Assembly (NCBI RefSeq): GCF_028290625.1
Contig: NZ_JAQGJM010000009.1
Coordinates: 62,001 to 126,000 of the forward strand
DNA: 64,000 bases
Direction: 5' to 3'
Origin: Devosia sp.
GTDB lineage: Bacteria > Pseudomonadota > Alphaproteobacteria > Rhizobiales > Devosiaceae
The position numbers and the translations under genes were made by a program. Positions 1-10,492 of this stretch are shown here, piece after piece (the first letter of the stretch is position 1; each line of letters starts with the position of its first letter). The notes under the pieces were generated by a model. The model ran no database searches. It was not told the DNA's origin and saw only the letters and a list, made by a program, of their open reading frames with translations.

Positions 1-782
1 CACGGTTCGGCATTCGCTACGGCCGCTATACGATCGACGATTTCCATGGCAAGCACCGCATCCTGTCGGTGCCCGAAATCTACAAATACTCCTCCAATAT
101 CGGCACAATCCGCGTCATGCAGGCGATGGGCAAGGAGAACTACCGCGCGTTCCTGACCCGCATGGGGCTGGATACGCGCGTGCCGTTCGAGCTGCCGGAA
201 ATGCGGCTGCCGAACGTGCCGAAAAACCCGTCGGACATCAGCGCCGCCACCATGAGCTTCGGGCATGGTCTGAGCGTTTCACCGCTGCACATGGCGGTGG
301 CGATGTCGGCCATCGCCAATGGCGGCAATTACATCGCGCCCACGCTCTATCGGCGCAGCCTTGAGGAAGCGCAGTCGGAATATGTGCGCGTCCTCAAGCC
401 CGAGACCAGCCGGGACATGCGCTACTTGATGCGGCTCAACGCGCTGGAAGGCTCGGGCAGCCAGACCGAAAAAGTGTCCAAGGGCTACCGCATCGGCGGC
501 AAGACCGGCACGGCCGAAAAAGTCGAGAACGGCGTCTATTCGCACAGCAAGGACTTCAACGTGTTCGCGGCGGTGTTCCCGATGGACGACCCGCAATATG
601 CCCTGGTTGTGGTGGTGGACGAACCAAAGCCGGAAAATGCCCAGTCGGGCGATACAGCAGGCTTCAATGCGGGCATGATGAGCGGTCGCATCGTGCAGCG
701 CGTCGCTCCAATGCTGGGCATCGCCCCCAATTTCAGCCAGGCGCTCGACGATGCCATGGTTCCTCCCAATCTCATCAGATAG
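1..782 (+). CDS. ftsI: Peptidoglycan D,D-transpeptidase FtsI (PBP3), C-terminal part
   Basis: Septal peptidoglycan cross-linking enzyme of the division machinery. Only the last 259 codons are present; the first complete codon is at 3 and the 5' end lies outside the window. Two of the three penicillin-binding signatures are visible: the S-x-N motif (SSN, bases 90-98) and the KTGT motif (501-512). The catalytic SxxK serine must lie upstream. It is followed 24 bp later by murE on the same strand, the standard order of the dcw cluster. No frameshift is seen in the visible part. Confidence 0.95.
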   Translation, partial: RFGIRYGRYTIDDFHGKHRILSVPEIYKYSSNIGTIRVMQAMGKENYRAFLTRMGLDTRVPFELPEMRLPNVPKNPSDISAATMSFGHGLSVSPLHMAVAMSAIANGGNYIAPTLYRRSLEEAQSEYVRVLKPETSRDMRYLMRLNALEGSGSQTEKVSKGYRIGGKTGTAEKVENGVYSHSKDFNVFAAVFPMDDPQYALVVVVDEPKPENAQSGDTAGFNAGMMSGRIVQRVAPMLGIAPNFSQALDDAMVPPNLIR

Positions 783-806
783 ATTGATCCAGAAGGATAG
801 CCTCTA

Positions 807-2249
807 GTGTCACTCAGCGTATCTCAACTGCTCGAAGGCTCGGGTGCTCGCCCCAAACGGGGGCTTGGCGCCGTATTCGGCCTGCGTTCGGACAGCCGCA
901 ATATCGAGCCGGGCGACATCTTCTTCGCGCTGCCGGGCGGCAAGATCCATGGCAACGCATTCATCGATGAAGCGGTGCGGCGTGGGGCGCTCGCCGTCAT
1001 CACCGATATGCACCCGGTGGGCGATCCGGGTGTGCCGGTCATCGTGGTCAGCGACGTGCGTGCGGCCTATGCCCGTGCGGCATCGCGCATCTTCGAGCCC
1101 CAGCCGGAAATCAACGTGGCGGTGACGGGCACCAACGGCAAAACCTCCGTGGCCTCGTTCGTTCGCCAAATCTGGACCTATGCGGGCATCGCTGGGGCCA
1201 GCATCGGCACGCTCGGTGTCGATACCGCGACCCGCCATATCGATGGCAGCCTGACCACGCCCGACGCCCGCAATCTGCATCAGTCGATGCGGGCGCTCAA
1301 GGCGCAGGGCATCGACCATGTGGCTCTCGAGGCCTCCAGCCACGGGCTGGAGCAGCGGCGGCTCGACGGCATTCATTTCGAGGCGGTGGCCTTCACCAAT
1401 CTCAGCCGCGACCATCTCGACTACCATGAGGACATGGACGCCTATCGCAATGCCAAGCTGCGCCTGTTCACCGACCTTCTGGTCAATGGCGGGCCAGCAG
1501 TGGTCAATGTCGACGATCCCGAATACGAGCCCTTCATGTTCGCCGCCCTGGGCAATGGCTCAACGCTGCTAACCGTGGGCCGCGAAGGTGCTTACATCGA
1601 AATCCTGTCGATCGAGACCGAGGGCTATGGCCAACGCGTCGAGGTTCGTCATGTCGGCGAAAAACTGAGCTTTCATCTGCCGCTGACCGGCGAATTCCAG
1701 GTCAGCAACGCGTTGGTCGCGGCGGCTCTGGCTATGTCGAGCGGCGCCGACAAGGAACATGCATTTCCCGCGCTCAGCGAACTGAAAGGTGCCAAGGGGC
1801 GTCTGGAGCTGGTAGCCGAGCACAAGGGTGCAGCCATTTTCATCGACTATTCGCACACGCCCGATGCGCTGAAGACGGCACTGAACGCGCTGCGGCCTTA
1901 CGCGACAAGCTCGCTGCGGGTGGTGTTCGGCTGTGGCGGGGACCGCGACAAAGGCAAGCGTCCACAAATGGGCGCAATCGCCAGCGAACTTGCCGATAGC
2001 GTAATCGTGACCGACGATAATCCGCGCACCGAAGACGCCGCGACCATCCGCAAGGAAATCCTCGCCGCCGCCAAGGGGGCCAAGGAGATCGGCGACCGCA
2101 AGAGCGCCATCGTCACGGCGATCAAGGCCTTGAAATCGGGCGACGTTCTCCTGATTGCCGGCAAGGGCCATGAGGAATATCAGATCGTCGGCACGACGAA
2201 GCACCATTTCTCCGACCATGAAGTGGTGGCGGAAGCGATCAAGGGATAA
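807..2249 (+). CDS. murE: UDP-N-acetylmuramoyl-tripeptide synthetase (meso-DAP adding)
   Basis: Cytoplasmic Mur ligase adding meso-diaminopimelate to UDP-MurNAc-L-Ala-D-Glu. The protein has 480 residues, a normal length. The ATP-binding loop TGTNGKTS is at residues 107-114. The DNPR motif at 404-407 marks DAP rather than lysine specificity. The start is GTG at 807, preceded by GAAGGA about 10 bases upstream. It lies 24 bp after ftsI and 162 bp before murF, and that gap contains a palindromic repeat. Function is established for the family; the DAP preference is inferred from the motif. Confidence 0.97.
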   Translation: MSLSVSQLLEGSGARPKRGLGAVFGLRSDSRNIEPGDIFFALPGGKIHGNAFIDEAVRRGALAVITDMHPVGDPGVPVIVVSDVRAAYARAASRIFEPQPEINVAVTGTNGKTSVASFVRQIWTYAGIAGASIGTLGVDTATRHIDGSLTTPDARNLHQSMRALKAQGIDHVALEASSHGLEQRRLDGIHFEAVAFTNLSRDHLDYHEDMDAYRNAKLRLFTDLLVNGGPAVVNVDDPEYEPFMFAALGNGSTLLTVGREGAYIEILSIETEGYGQRVEVRHVGEKLSFHLPLTGEFQVSNALVAAALAMSSGADKEHAFPALSELKGAKGRLELVAEHKGAAIFIDYSHTPDALKTALNALRPYATSSLRVVFGCGGDRDKGKRPQMGAIASELADSVIVTDDNPRTEDAATIRKEILAAAKGAKEIGDRKSAIVTAIKALKSGDVLLIAGKGHEEYQIVGTTKHHFSDHEVVAEAIKG

Positions 2250-2279
2250 GAATTTGAACGAGCCAGATACTCGAGGCAG

Positions 2280-2395
2280 CACCTCCCCTTCGAGGGGGGA
2301 GGTTGGGAGGGGGTGGTGGCTGGGCACTATGCATAGAGCAGGTCCGGCCCTCTCCCCAACCCTCCCCGCAAGGGGGAGGGTGCCAAATCGAGCAA
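2280..2395. repeat. REP-like GC-rich palindrome pair between murE and murF
   Basis: Two short hairpins face each other. The first has arms CCTCCCC and GGGGAGG around TTCGA near 2283-2301. The second has arms CCCTCCCC and GGGGGAGGG around GCAA near 2369-2392. The same building block (C-rich arm, small GCAA or ACAA type loop, G-rich arm) returns at 21691-21818 and 58857-58879. The unit lies between co-directional genes without a T-run, so it is not a plain terminator; partial attenuation of murE readthrough is possible. Confidence 0.6.
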
Positions 2396-2411
2396 GCGGT
2401 ACTGTCCGGCC

Positions 2412-3800
2412 ATGACCAAACCCCTCTTCACCCTCGACGCCGTCCTCGCGGCCACCGGCGGCCACGCTGACGGCGTAACCGCGCCCGCCATCAATTCCAT
2501 CACCATCGACTCGCGCGAGATCGGTCCCGACGCATTGTTCGTCGCCATCAAGGGTGATCGCTTCGACGGGCACGGCTTCGTCGCCAACGCCCTGGCTGAC
2601 GGCGCGGTCGCGGCATTGGTCAGCGAGGGCAAGGCTGGCGGTCCCGGCACTATCGTGGTGCCTGACGCACTCGAAGCCCTAGCCGATCTGGGGCGCGCCG
2701 CCCGCGCTCGCAGCCGCGCCAATATCGTCGGCGTCACCGGTAGCGTCGGCAAGACCACCACCAAGGAAATGATCCGCACCGTCTTCGCCGCCGCCGGCCA
2801 GACCCATGCGTCGATCAAGAGTTTCAACAATCACTGGGGCGTGCCGCTGATGCTGGCGCGCATGCCCGAGGAAGCCCAGTTCGGCGTCTTCGAAATGGGC
2901 ATGAACCATGCCGGTGAAATCGAGCCACTGGCCAAGATGGTGCGCCCGCACATCGCGCTGATCACCACGGTCGCTCCGGCGCATCTGGAGGCCTTCGGAT
3001 CGCTGGAGGGGATCGCTGCGGCCAAGGCAGAAATTTTCACCGGGCTCGAACCGGGCGGGACCGCCGTCCTCAATGCCGATCATGAGCAGATCGACACGCT
3101 GCGCGAACACGCGGCGGCGGTCGGTGTCGAATCCGTCGTCACCTATGGCTTTTCGCCGGACAGCGGCTGGCACATCGCCAAATACGAAACAGTGGCAGAC
3201 AAAAGCTTCGCAGAAATCCACCATTCTGGCTCCAAATACGACCTGGTGCTCAATGTTCCGGGTCGCCACATGGTCGCCAATGCGACCGGCGCGCTGGCCG
3301 TCAGCTTCATCGCCGGCGTCGAGCCCGCGGTAGCGCTGGCAGCGCTCGCCACCTTCGGCGCGCAGGTCGGCCGGGGGCAGAAGCTCAGTTTCGGCGATGA
3401 GGATAAGCCGCTTATCCTGCTGGATGAAAGCTACAATGCCAACACTGCCTCGATGATTGCCGCGCTCGACGTCTTCTCCAGTCAGACCGCGCTTGGACGC
3501 AAAGTATTGGTCCTTGGCGATATGCTGGAGCTTGGCGAACAAAGCCCGCAGCTTCACGCCAGCCTTTCCGATGCCGTAAGTGCCTCTGGCGCAGAGAGAA
3601 TTTACCTTGTCGGCCCACAAATGGCGGCGCTGGTTTCGGCACTGGGCCCCGAGCGGGTCACCGCCCATACACAGGCCGTAATCGAGATGGCGGAGATTGT
3701 GCTGCGCGATCTTGCCTATGGCGACACAGTTATGGTCAAAGCATCCAACGGCATCGGGCTTGCGGATATCGTGGAAAAGATCCGCAAGCGGTTCGCCTGA
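2412..3800 (+). CDS. murF: UDP-N-acetylmuramoyl-tripeptide--D-alanyl-D-alanine ligase
   Basis: Last cytoplasmic Mur ligase; adds the D-Ala-D-Ala dipeptide to form UDP-MurNAc-pentapeptide. It has 462 residues. The ATP-binding loop [10 protein letters not shown] lies at 110-119, and the Mur ligase central and C-terminal domains follow, including the conserved LLDESYNAN segment. The ATG at 2412 comes just after the intergenic repeat. mraY starts 26 bp after its stop, consistent with co-transcription. The D-Ala-D-Ala supplier ddl is in the same cluster. Confidence 0.97.
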   Translation: MTKPLFTLDAVLAATGGHADGVTAPAINSITIDSREIGPDALFVAIKGDRFDGHGFVANALADGAVAALVSEGKAGGPGTIVVPDALEALADLGRAARARSRANIVGVTGSVGKTTTKEMIRTVFAAAGQTHASIKSFNNHWGVPLMLARMPEEAQFGVFEMGMNHAGEIEPLAKMVRPHIALITTVAPAHLEAFGSLEGIAAAKAEIFTGLEPGGTAVLNADHEQIDTLREHAAAVGVESVVTYGFSPDSGWHIAKYETVADKSFAEIHHSGSKYDLVLNVPGRHMVANATGALAVSFIAGVEPAVALAALATFGAQVGRGQKLSFGDEDKPLILLDESYNANTASMIAALDVFSSQTALGRKVLVLGDMLELGEQSPQLHASLSDAVSASGAERIYLVGPQMAALVSALGPERVTAHTQAVIEMAEIVLRDLAYGDTVMVKASNGIGLADIVEKIRKRFA

Positions 3801-3826
3801 ACCCCGAGACGAGGACACGTCCAAGC

Positions 3827-4912
3827 ATGTTGTATTTTCTCGGTCAGCTCAGCGACAGCCTCACAGCATTCAACGTTTTCCGCTACGTCACCTTCCGCAC
3901 CGCCGGCGCGGTGGTCACGGCGCTGTTCTTCGTGTTCATGTTCGGCCCCGGCATGATCGCCCTCCTCCGCCTCAAGCAGGGCCGTGGCCAGCCGATCCGC
4001 GAAGATGGCCCGGCCGGGCACCTTTTGACCAAAAAAGGCACGCCGACCATGGGCGGGCTGATGATTTTGTCGGGCGCCGTGCTGTCGACGCTGCTGTGGT
4101 CGAACCTGGCCAATGGCTATGTGTGGGTGGTGCTTTTCGTCACCATCGGCTTTGGCGCCATCGGCTTTTACGACGACTACCTCAAGGTCAAGCGTATGAG
4201 CCACAAGGGCTTTGGCGGCAGGCAGCGCCTGCTGATCGAGGCCATTATCGGGCTCATCGCCTGCTACGCCATTTCCCGACTGAGCGAGCCGGCCTATGCC
4301 ACGTCGCTGTTGTTCCCGTTCGTGAAGGGACTGGCCTGGAACATGGGCTATTTCTTCATAGTGCTGGGCGGCTTCGTCATCATGGCGGCGGGCAATTCGG
4401 TCAACCTGACCGATGGTCTCGATGGCCTCGCGATCGTGCCGGTCATGGTGGCGGCAGCCTGCTTTGCGCTGATCGCCTATCTCGTCGGCAGCGTGACGTT
4501 TTCGGACTATCTGTTCCTCAATTATACGCCGGGCACGGCAGAGCTATCGGTCGTGTGCGGAGCGCTGATCGGGGCAGGGCTGGGGTTCCTCTGGTTCAAC
4601 GCGCCACCTGCGCAGATCTTCATGGGCGATACCGGCTCGCTGGCCCTGGGCGGCGCGCTGGGCACCATCGCGGTGGCGACCAAGCATGAAATCGTGCTGG
4701 CGATCATCGGCGGGCTATTCGTGCTGGAGACCGTATCGGTCATCGTGCAGGTGGCTTCGTTCCGGCTGACGGGCAAGCGGGTATTCCGCATGGCGCCAAT
4801 CCATCATCATTTCGAGGCGCTGGGTTGGACCGAGAGTCAGGTGGTGATCCGGTTTTGGATTATCTCCTTCGTGCTGGCGCTGATCGGGCTGTCGAGCCTC
4901 AAACTCCGCTAG
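3827..4912 (+). CDS. mraY: Phospho-N-acetylmuramoyl-pentapeptide transferase
   Basis: Integral inner-membrane enzyme that transfers phospho-MurNAc-pentapeptide to undecaprenyl phosphate, giving lipid I. The 361 residues match the family length (about 360) and are rich in transmembrane segments. Hallmarks are the DD pair at 116-117 (FYDDYLK), NLTDGLDG at 193-200, MGDTGSL with D268, and the HHH motif at 326-328. Downstream, murD would normally come next, but only 106 non-coding bases separate mraY from ftsW. Confidence 0.98.
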   Translation: MLYFLGQLSDSLTAFNVFRYVTFRTAGAVVTALFFVFMFGPGMIALLRLKQGRGQPIREDGPAGHLLTKKGTPTMGGLMILSGAVLSTLLWSNLANGYVWVVLFVTIGFGAIGFYDDYLKVKRMSHKGFGGRQRLLIEAIIGLIACYAISRLSEPAYATSLLFPFVKGLAWNMGYFFIVLGGFVIMAAGNSVNLTDGLDGLAIVPVMVAAACFALIAYLVGSVTFSDYLFLNYTPGTAELSVVCGALIGAGLGFLWFNAPPAQIFMGDTGSLALGGALGTIAVATKHEIVLAIIGGLFVLETVSVIVQVASFRLTGKRVFRMAPIHHHFEALGWTESQVVIRFWIISFVLALIGLSSLKLR

Positions 4913-5018
4913 CTGACTCGCAAAACGCAAAAGCGGTGGGAAATCGGTAACCATCGGCGGGCTAGAATGGCGGGGAATTGTTTTTCCCTTCCAGGAGGCC
5001 GGTCCGACCGGCGCGCGC

Positions 5019-6182
5019 ATGATGTTTTCCCGCGCAGAGAAGACGCCCTTGGCGGAGTGGTGGTGGTCGATCGACCGCGAATTGCTCGGGGCGCTGATCC
5101 TGCTCATGACCTGCGGCATGGTGCTGAGCTTTGCCGCCAGCCCCCCGGTGGCCGAGCGCATCGGGCTGTCGCCCTGGTTCTTCGTGATCCGCCACGCGCT
5201 GTTCTGCCTCGCAGCGCTGCCGGTGATGATTGCAGCCTCATTTCTGAACCACCGGCAGGCGCGCTTTTGGGCGCTGGGCACGCTGATCGTCAGCGTGGCG
5301 TTGCTCTGGGCGACGCTGAAATTCGGCACGGAAGTCAAAGGCGCGCGGCGCTGGGTGTCCTTCATGGGCCAGTCGATCCAGCCGTCGGAATTCGTCAAGC
5401 CGGCCTTCGCGGTGCTGGGCGCATGGCTGTTTTCCGAAAGCATGGTGCTCAGGAACGTGCCGGGCAAGATCATCGCGACCGTGATTGCATTCACCATCGT
5501 CGCCGGCTTGCTGCTGCAGCCCGATATCGGGCAGACGGCGCTGATCCTGGCCACTTGGGCGGCTCTGATGTTCGTATCGGGGATTTCCTGGTGGATCATT
5601 TTCGGCATGGCGGGTGCCGGCGGCGGGCTGCTGTTCGGCGCCTATATTTTCTTCCCGCACTTTTCCAAACGCGTGGATACCTTCCTCAACCCGGAGGGGG
5701 GCGGCAATACCTACCAGATCGACCGGGCGCTGCAGTCCTTGCTTGAGGGTGGCTGGTTCGGCCGGGGGCCGGGCGAGTCCGAGGCCAAGAAGCTGATCCC
5801 CGACGCCCACGCCGACTATGTGTTCTCGGCGGCGGCCGGAGAATTCGGCATTTTGTTCTGCATGGTTCTGGTCGGGCTGATCTGCTTCATCGTGATTCGG
5901 GCCATGCTCGGGGCGCAGCGGCAGACGAGCCTGTTCGCGCGACTGGCGGCGTCGACGCTGGCGATCCAGTTCGCCATGCAGTCGGGTATTAACCTGGCGG
6001 TGAACCTCAACCTGATCCCGCCCAAGGGCATGACGCTGCCCTTCGTCAGCTATGGTGGCACGTCGATGATCGCCATCGCCTTCGGCATGGGGCTGATGCT
6101 GGCGCTGACGCGATCCAAGCCCGAGGAGCGGCTGACCACGGGCATACCGGTCTATCGCAGCGCGCTGGCGCCAGCGGAATGA
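5019..6182 (+). CDS. ftsW: Peptidoglycan glycosyltransferase / division protein FtsW
   Basis: SEDS-family polytopic membrane protein that polymerises lipid II at the septum with FtsI. It has 387 residues and about ten hydrophobic segments. Family signatures are PDAHADYVFS and the C-terminal PPKGMTLPFVSYGG. The ATG at 5019 (or the adjacent ATG at 5022) is used. An AGGAGG at 4993-4998 lies rather far upstream, so the exact start is less certain. Its TGA overlaps the murG ATG as ATGA, which argues for translational coupling. Confidence 0.96.
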   Translation: MMFSRAEKTPLAEWWWSIDRELLGALILLMTCGMVLSFAASPPVAERIGLSPWFFVIRHALFCLAALPVMIAASFLNHRQARFWALGTLIVSVALLWATLKFGTEVKGARRWVSFMGQSIQPSEFVKPAFAVLGAWLFSESMVLRNVPGKIIATVIAFTIVAGLLLQPDIGQTALILATWAALMFVSGISWWIIFGMAGAGGGLLFGAYIFFPHFSKRVDTFLNPEGGGNTYQIDRALQSLLEGGWFGRGPGESEAKKLIPDAHADYVFSAAAGEFGILFCMVLVGLICFIVIRAMLGAQRQTSLFARLAASTLAIQFAMQSGINLAVNLNLIPPKGMTLPFVSYGGTSMIAIAFGMGLMLALTRSKPEERLTTGIPVYRSALAPAE

Positions 6183-7294
6183 AGACATTTGTTTTGATGG
6201 CGGGCGGCACGGGAGGACATCTCTTCCCGGCCATGGCACTGGCACAGGAATTGGGCCGGCGCGGGCATGCGGTCGTATTGATGACCGATCACCGGGTGGC
6301 CAATTACGGGGCCGATTTTCCGGCGAAGGAAATCCATGTGGTCCCGGCGGCAACGCCGTCGCTGAGCAACCCGATCAAGTTCGTGACCGGTGGATTCAAG
6401 ATTGTCGGCGGGATCGCGGTGGCGTTCGGCAAGCTGGGCAAGATCAGGCCGGATGCGGTGATCGGGTTCGGCGGCTATCCGACCTTTCCGCCCTTCGTCG
6501 CGGCGAGCCTGCGCGGCATTCCTGGGATTTTGCACGAGCAGAATGCGGTTCTCGGACGGGCCAACCGGGCGCTGTCGCGGTTTGCCGATATTCTGGCGAT
6601 GAGCTTTCCGCAGACCAAGTTCGCCGATGCACTGACGCTGGAAAAGCGGGTGACGGGCAATCCGGTGCGCGACCGGGTGCGGGCGATTGCGCGCACGCCT
6701 TATCCGGCGCTGGACGAGCAGGGCCCGCTCCGGCTGGTGATCTTTGGCGGCAGCCAGGGTGCGCGGGCGTTTGCCGACCTGGTGCCGCCGGCGATTGCGC
6801 TGATGCCCGAAGAGATCAGGCATCGGTTGCAGGTGGTGCAGCAGTGTCGGGCGGAGGATTTAGACCGCGTGACGGAAGCCTATCGGCTGGCCAAGGTCAA
6901 TGTGGAGCTGGCGGCGTTCTTTGACGATCTGCCGGAGCGCATGGCGCGGGCGCATCTGGTGATCGGGCGCTCGGGCGCGTCCACCATTACTGAGCTGTGC
7001 GTGCTGGGGCGGCCCGCGATCCTGGTGCCGCTGCCGGGCGCGATCGATGCCGACCAGAAGAACAATGCCATGGTGATGGAGGCGGTCGGTGCCGGCTGGA
7101 TTGCCGAGCAGGCCACGCTTACGCCGTATTCACTCGGCACTCGGCTCACGACTTTGTTAACCGATCCTGATGCCCTGCGGACGGCCGCCAACGCGGCTCG
7201 CGCACTAGGCCAGCCGCTGGCCGTCGAAAAGCTGGCGGACCTGGCCGAAATGCTGGCCGGCAAGGGCACGACCGAAATGGAACACACCTCATGA
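6179..7294 (+). CDS. murG: UDP-GlcNAc:lipid I N-acetylglucosaminyltransferase
   Basis: Membrane-associated glycosyltransferase that converts lipid I to lipid II. It has 371 residues in the GT-B fold. The N-terminal GGTGGH loop lies at 9-14, and the second conserved block GGSQGAR lies at mid-protein. ATGA overlaps at both ends (with ftsW at 6179-6182 and murC at 7291-7294) indicate one coupled operon. A C-terminal extension is not apparent. Confidence 0.97.
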   Translation: MKTFVLMAGGTGGHLFPAMALAQELGRRGHAVVLMTDHRVANYGADFPAKEIHVVPAATPSLSNPIKFVTGGFKIVGGIAVAFGKLGKIRPDAVIGFGGYPTFPPFVAASLRGIPGILHEQNAVLGRANRALSRFADILAMSFPQTKFADALTLEKRVTGNPVRDRVRAIARTPYPALDEQGPLRLVIFGGSQGARAFADLVPPAIALMPEEIRHRLQVVQQCRAEDLDRVTEAYRLAKVNVELAAFFDDLPERMARAHLVIGRSGASTITELCVLGRPAILVPLPGAIDADQKNNAMVMEAVGAGWIAEQATLTPYSLGTRLTTLLTDPDALRTAANAARALGQPLAVEKLADLAEMLAGKGTTEMEHTS

Positions 7295-8709
7295 AAATGC
7301 CGCGCAACATCGGGCCGGTCCACTTCGTCGGTATCGGCGGGATCGGCATGAGCGGGATCGCCGAAATCCTGCACAACCAGGGCTATGTGGTGCAGGGCTC
7401 CGACGCCGCCGCCAATCCGAATGTGCAGCGCCTGCAAAGCATGGGCATCAAGATCGAAATCGGCCAGCGGGCCGAGAACTTGGGCGAGGCAGCGGTTGTT
7501 GTCGTCTCGTCGGCGATCAAGAAGGGCAATCCCGAGCTCGACGCGGCGCGCGCGCGTGGGCTTCCAGTGGTGCGGCGGGCCGAAATGCTGGCCGAAATCA
7601 TGCGCTTCAAGAATGCCATCGCCATCGGCGGCACGCATGGCAAGACCACGACCACGACGCTGGTGGCCACGTTGCTGGATGCCGGCAATCTCGATCCGAC
7701 CGTGATCAATGGCGGCATCATCAATGCCTATGGCACCAATGCGCGGCTGGGCGAGGGCGAATGGATGGTGGTGGAGGCCGACGAGAGCGACGGCACTTTC
7801 GTCAAGCTGCCGGCCGATGTGGTGATCGTCACCAATATCGATCCCGAACATCTGGATCATTATCACGACTTCGAAGGCGTCAAGAAAGCCTTCCACAATT
7901 TCGTCGAGAACGTGCCGTTCTACGGCTTTGCGGTGATGTGCCTCGATCATCCCGAAGTGCAGGCGCTGGTGGGTGAAATCCGCGACCGGCGGGTGATTAC
8001 CTATGGCACCAATCCGCAGGCCGATGTGCGGTTGGTGGACCTGGAAACCATCGACGGGGTCAGCCATTTCGCGGTGGAAATTCGCGATCGCATTCGCATG
8101 ACGCAGTTGCGCATCGACGGGCTCGAACTGCCGATGCCTGGGGTGCACAACGCCCTCAATGCGACGGCGGCGATCGCGGTAGCGGACCAATTGCACGTGC
8201 CGGCCGAGGCGATCCGTAAGGGGCTCAAGGGCTTTACCGGGGTCAAGCGTCGCTTCACCAAGACCGGCGTCGTTGGCGGGATCACGGTGATCGACGACTA
8301 CGGGCATCATCCGGTGGAAATCGCCGCGGTGCTGCGGGCGGCGCGGCAATCGACCAAGCGCGACGTGATCGCGGTGGTGCAGCCGCATCGCTATAGCCGC
8401 CTGCATGACCTGTTCGACGATTTTTCGGCCTGCTTCAACGATGCGGACACAGTGATCGTGGCGCCGGTCTATGCGGCGGGCGAGCAGCCCATTCCCGGCG
8501 TGACGCATGAGGAACTGGTCAACCGCATCAGGGCGCGCGGACATCGCGATGCGCGGGTGCTCGACAAGCCCGAAGACCTGCCGGCGTTGATCGCCGAGCG
8601 TGCGGCGGATGGGGATTATGTGGTGCTGCTCGGGGCGGGCAATATCACCCAGTGGGCCGGGGCGCTGCCCGGGGAACTCGGCGCGCTGCTCGGGAAGGAC
8701 GTTCAATGA
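7291..8709 (+). CDS. murC: UDP-N-acetylmuramate--L-alanine ligase
   Basis: First Mur ligase; adds L-Ala to UDP-MurNAc in the cytoplasm. It has 472 residues. The N-terminal Rossmann segment is [14 protein letters not shown] at 15-28 and the ATP loop is GTHGKTTTT at 114-122. The start overlaps murG, and the stop overlaps the ddl ATG as ATGA (8706-8709). murB, which usually separates murC and ddl in related genomes, is therefore absent from this place. Its substrate depends on MurB made from another locus. Confidence 0.97.
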   Translation: MKMPRNIGPVHFVGIGGIGMSGIAEILHNQGYVVQGSDAAANPNVQRLQSMGIKIEIGQRAENLGEAAVVVVSSAIKKGNPELDAARARGLPVVRRAEMLAEIMRFKNAIAIGGTHGKTTTTTLVATLLDAGNLDPTVINGGIINAYGTNARLGEGEWMVVEADESDGTFVKLPADVVIVTNIDPEHLDHYHDFEGVKKAFHNFVENVPFYGFAVMCLDHPEVQALVGEIRDRRVITYGTNPQADVRLVDLETIDGVSHFAVEIRDRIRMTQLRIDGLELPMPGVHNALNATAAIAVADQLHVPAEAIRKGLKGFTGVKRRFTKTGVVGGITVIDDYGHHPVEIAAVLRAARQSTKRDVIAVVQPHRYSRLHDLFDDFSACFNDADTVIVAPVYAAGEQPIPGVTHEELVNRIRARGHRDARVLDKPEDLPALIAERAADGDYVVLLGAGNITQWAGALPGELGALLGKDVQ

Positions 8710-9626
8710 GCAAGCATGTTGCCGTCCTGATGGGCGGGTGGTCGCAGGAGCGGCCGGTGTCGTTGAAGTCGGGCACCGAATGTGCGGCTGCGTTGCGGCG
8801 GGCCGGCTATCAGGTGACTGAAGTCGATGTCGGGCGCGATGTCGTGGCCGTGCTGACCGCGCTCAAGCCCGACGTGGCCTTTAATGCGCTGCACGGACCG
8901 TTCGGCGAAAGCGGGATGATCCAGGGCGTCCTGGAACTGATGGAATTGCCCTATACCCATTCGGGCGTGCTGGCCTCGGCACTCGCCATGGACAAGCATC
9001 AGGCCAAGATCATGCTGAAGGCGGCGGGCGTGCCGGTGACCGATCACGTGATCGTGTCACGGGCGGAAGCGGGCCGCGCGCATGTGATGCGGCCTCCATA
9101 CGTCATCAAGCCGATTGCTGATGGATCGAGTTTTGGCGTGTTTATCGTCAAGGCCGAAACCAGCCATCCGCCGCAGGAAATCCTGCGGGAAGACTGGAAA
9201 TCGGGCGAAGACCTGATGGTCGAGCGCTATATTCCCGGGCGCGAACTGACCTGTGCGGTGATGGGCGACGTTGCGCTGGGGGTGACGGAAATCATCACCA
9301 GTCTCGACTTCTACAACTACGACGCCAAGTACGCCGCGGGTGGCTCCGTCCACATCATTCCTGCGCAACTGAAACCGAAAATTTACGACAAAGTGCAGAA
9401 GATGGCCTTGGCCGCACATGCGGCTTTCGGGTGCCGGGGCGTGACGCGGACGGACTTCCGCTACAATGAGGCGGCGGGCGAGGACGGCGAACTGGTGTGC
9501 CTGGAAATCAATACCCAGCCGGGGATGACCCAGACCTCGCTGGTGCCTGAGCAAGCTTTGCATGCCGGGCATTCGTTCGAGGAACTGGTCGCCTGGATGG
9601 TGGAGGACGCGAGTTGCAACAGGTAG
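8706..9626 (+). CDS. ddl: D-alanine--D-alanine ligase
   Basis: ATP-grasp enzyme making D-Ala-D-Ala for MurF. The ATG at 8706 (MSKHVAV) overlaps the murC stop and gives 306 residues, the normal Ddl length. A longer open frame beginning at 8652 would extend into murC and is rejected. The typical metal and substrate segment [17 protein letters not shown] is near the C-terminus. ftsQ begins inside its last codons. Confidence 0.96.
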   Translation: MSKHVAVLMGGWSQERPVSLKSGTECAAALRRAGYQVTEVDVGRDVVAVLTALKPDVAFNALHGPFGESGMIQGVLELMELPYTHSGVLASALAMDKHQAKIMLKAAGVPVTDHVIVSRAEAGRAHVMRPPYVIKPIADGSSFGVFIVKAETSHPPQEILREDWKSGEDLMVERYIPGRELTCAVMGDVALGVTEIITSLDFYNYDAKYAAGGSVHIIPAQLKPKIYDKVQKMALAAHAAFGCRGVTRTDFRYNEAAGEDGELVCLEINTQPGMTQTSLVPEQALHAGHSFEELVAWMVEDASCNR

Positions 9627-10492
9627 GCACCAAGGCGATTCTCGCCGGCGCAAGGGTTATCGACCCGCGCGCGCTGCCTGTGCATGTGTCTGCGCCGCGT
9701 CGGCGGCTGCGCAATAATTTCGGCCGGACCTGGATTTTGCATCGCACCGCAGTGGTGCGGATCGTCGTTGCGGTGGTCGCCGTGGTGGCGGCCGGCGTGC
9801 TCTACGAAGTGCGCGATACCGTCATGCAAGCTAGCGCGAACCTGGCCGTGGTGGCGCAGGGACAATTGGGCCATACCGCCTTCGCGATTGGTGAAATCTC
9901 CATCAGCGGGCAGTCGTTGACCAGCGAGCAGTCGATTTTCGACGCGCTGGGGGTCGAGCCGCATACCTCGAACGTCAGCTTCGACGTGGAAGCGGCGCGG
10001 CAGCGGATCGCCGAATTGCCGTCGGTCGAGACCGTCAATATCCGCAAGATTTACCCGGGTGATCTCGTGGTCACCATCACCGAGAAGGTGCCGGTGGCAC
10101 GCTGGCGTGTTGATGGCGTGACCTTCGTCGTCGACGGCGAGGGTGAGCAGATCGGCGAAGATCACGGCACCTATGGCGAGCTGCCGCTGGTGGTGGGCGA
10201 CGGCGCCGCCGACGATGCGCTGGTGATGATCATGGCGCTGAAGCAATATCCGCATCTGCAGGACGGGCTGGTGGCGCTTTCGCGCATCGCCGACCGGCGT
10301 TGGGACCTGATTTACGACACTGGGCTGCGCGTGCAATTGCCTGAGCTAGGGGTGGCTCAGGCACTCAAGCGGCTCGACTACTACCAGACCGATTTCCAAC
10401 TGCTCGATCGCGACGTGACCCAGATCGACCTGCGTGTTGCCAGCATTGTGGCGGTGCGCCCGACCAAGACAGAAGAACCCCCAAAGAAATGA
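9614..10492 (+). CDS. ftsQ: Cell division protein FtsQ
   Basis: Bitopic division protein of the FtsQLB complex. It has 292 residues if the TTG at 9614 is used, overlapping ddl by 13 bases; GTG codons further in are alternatives. A basic cytoplasmic N-terminus is followed by one transmembrane helix at about 46-65. A periplasmic POTRA domain begins near 80 ([14 protein letters not shown]), and the FtsQ beta domain follows. The stop overlaps the ftsA ATG as ATGA. Identification rests on domain order, position and the POTRA pattern. Confidence 0.93.
   Translation: MQQVGTKAILAGARVIDPRALPVHVSAPRRRLRNNFGRTWILHRTAVVRIVVAVVAVVAAGVLYEVRDTVMQASANLAVVAQGQLGHTAFAIGEISISGQSLTSEQSIFDALGVEPHTSNVSFDVEAARQRIAELPSVETVNIRKIYPGDLVVTITEKVPVARWRVDGVTFVVDGEGEQIGEDHGTYGELPLVVGDGAADDALVMIMALKQYPHLQDGLVALSRIADRRWDLIYDTGLRVQLPELGVAQALKRLDYYQTDFQLLDRDVTQIDLRVASIVAVRPTKTEEPPKK

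Noticed and set aside
1569-2573. Long minus-strand frame opposite murE.
   Set aside because: High-GC shadow frame; murE is certain and the minus frame has no domain or ribosome site. The same applies to many long antisense frames, for example 6880-8706, 11760-13034, 16139-17431, 36191-37723 and 54296-55855.
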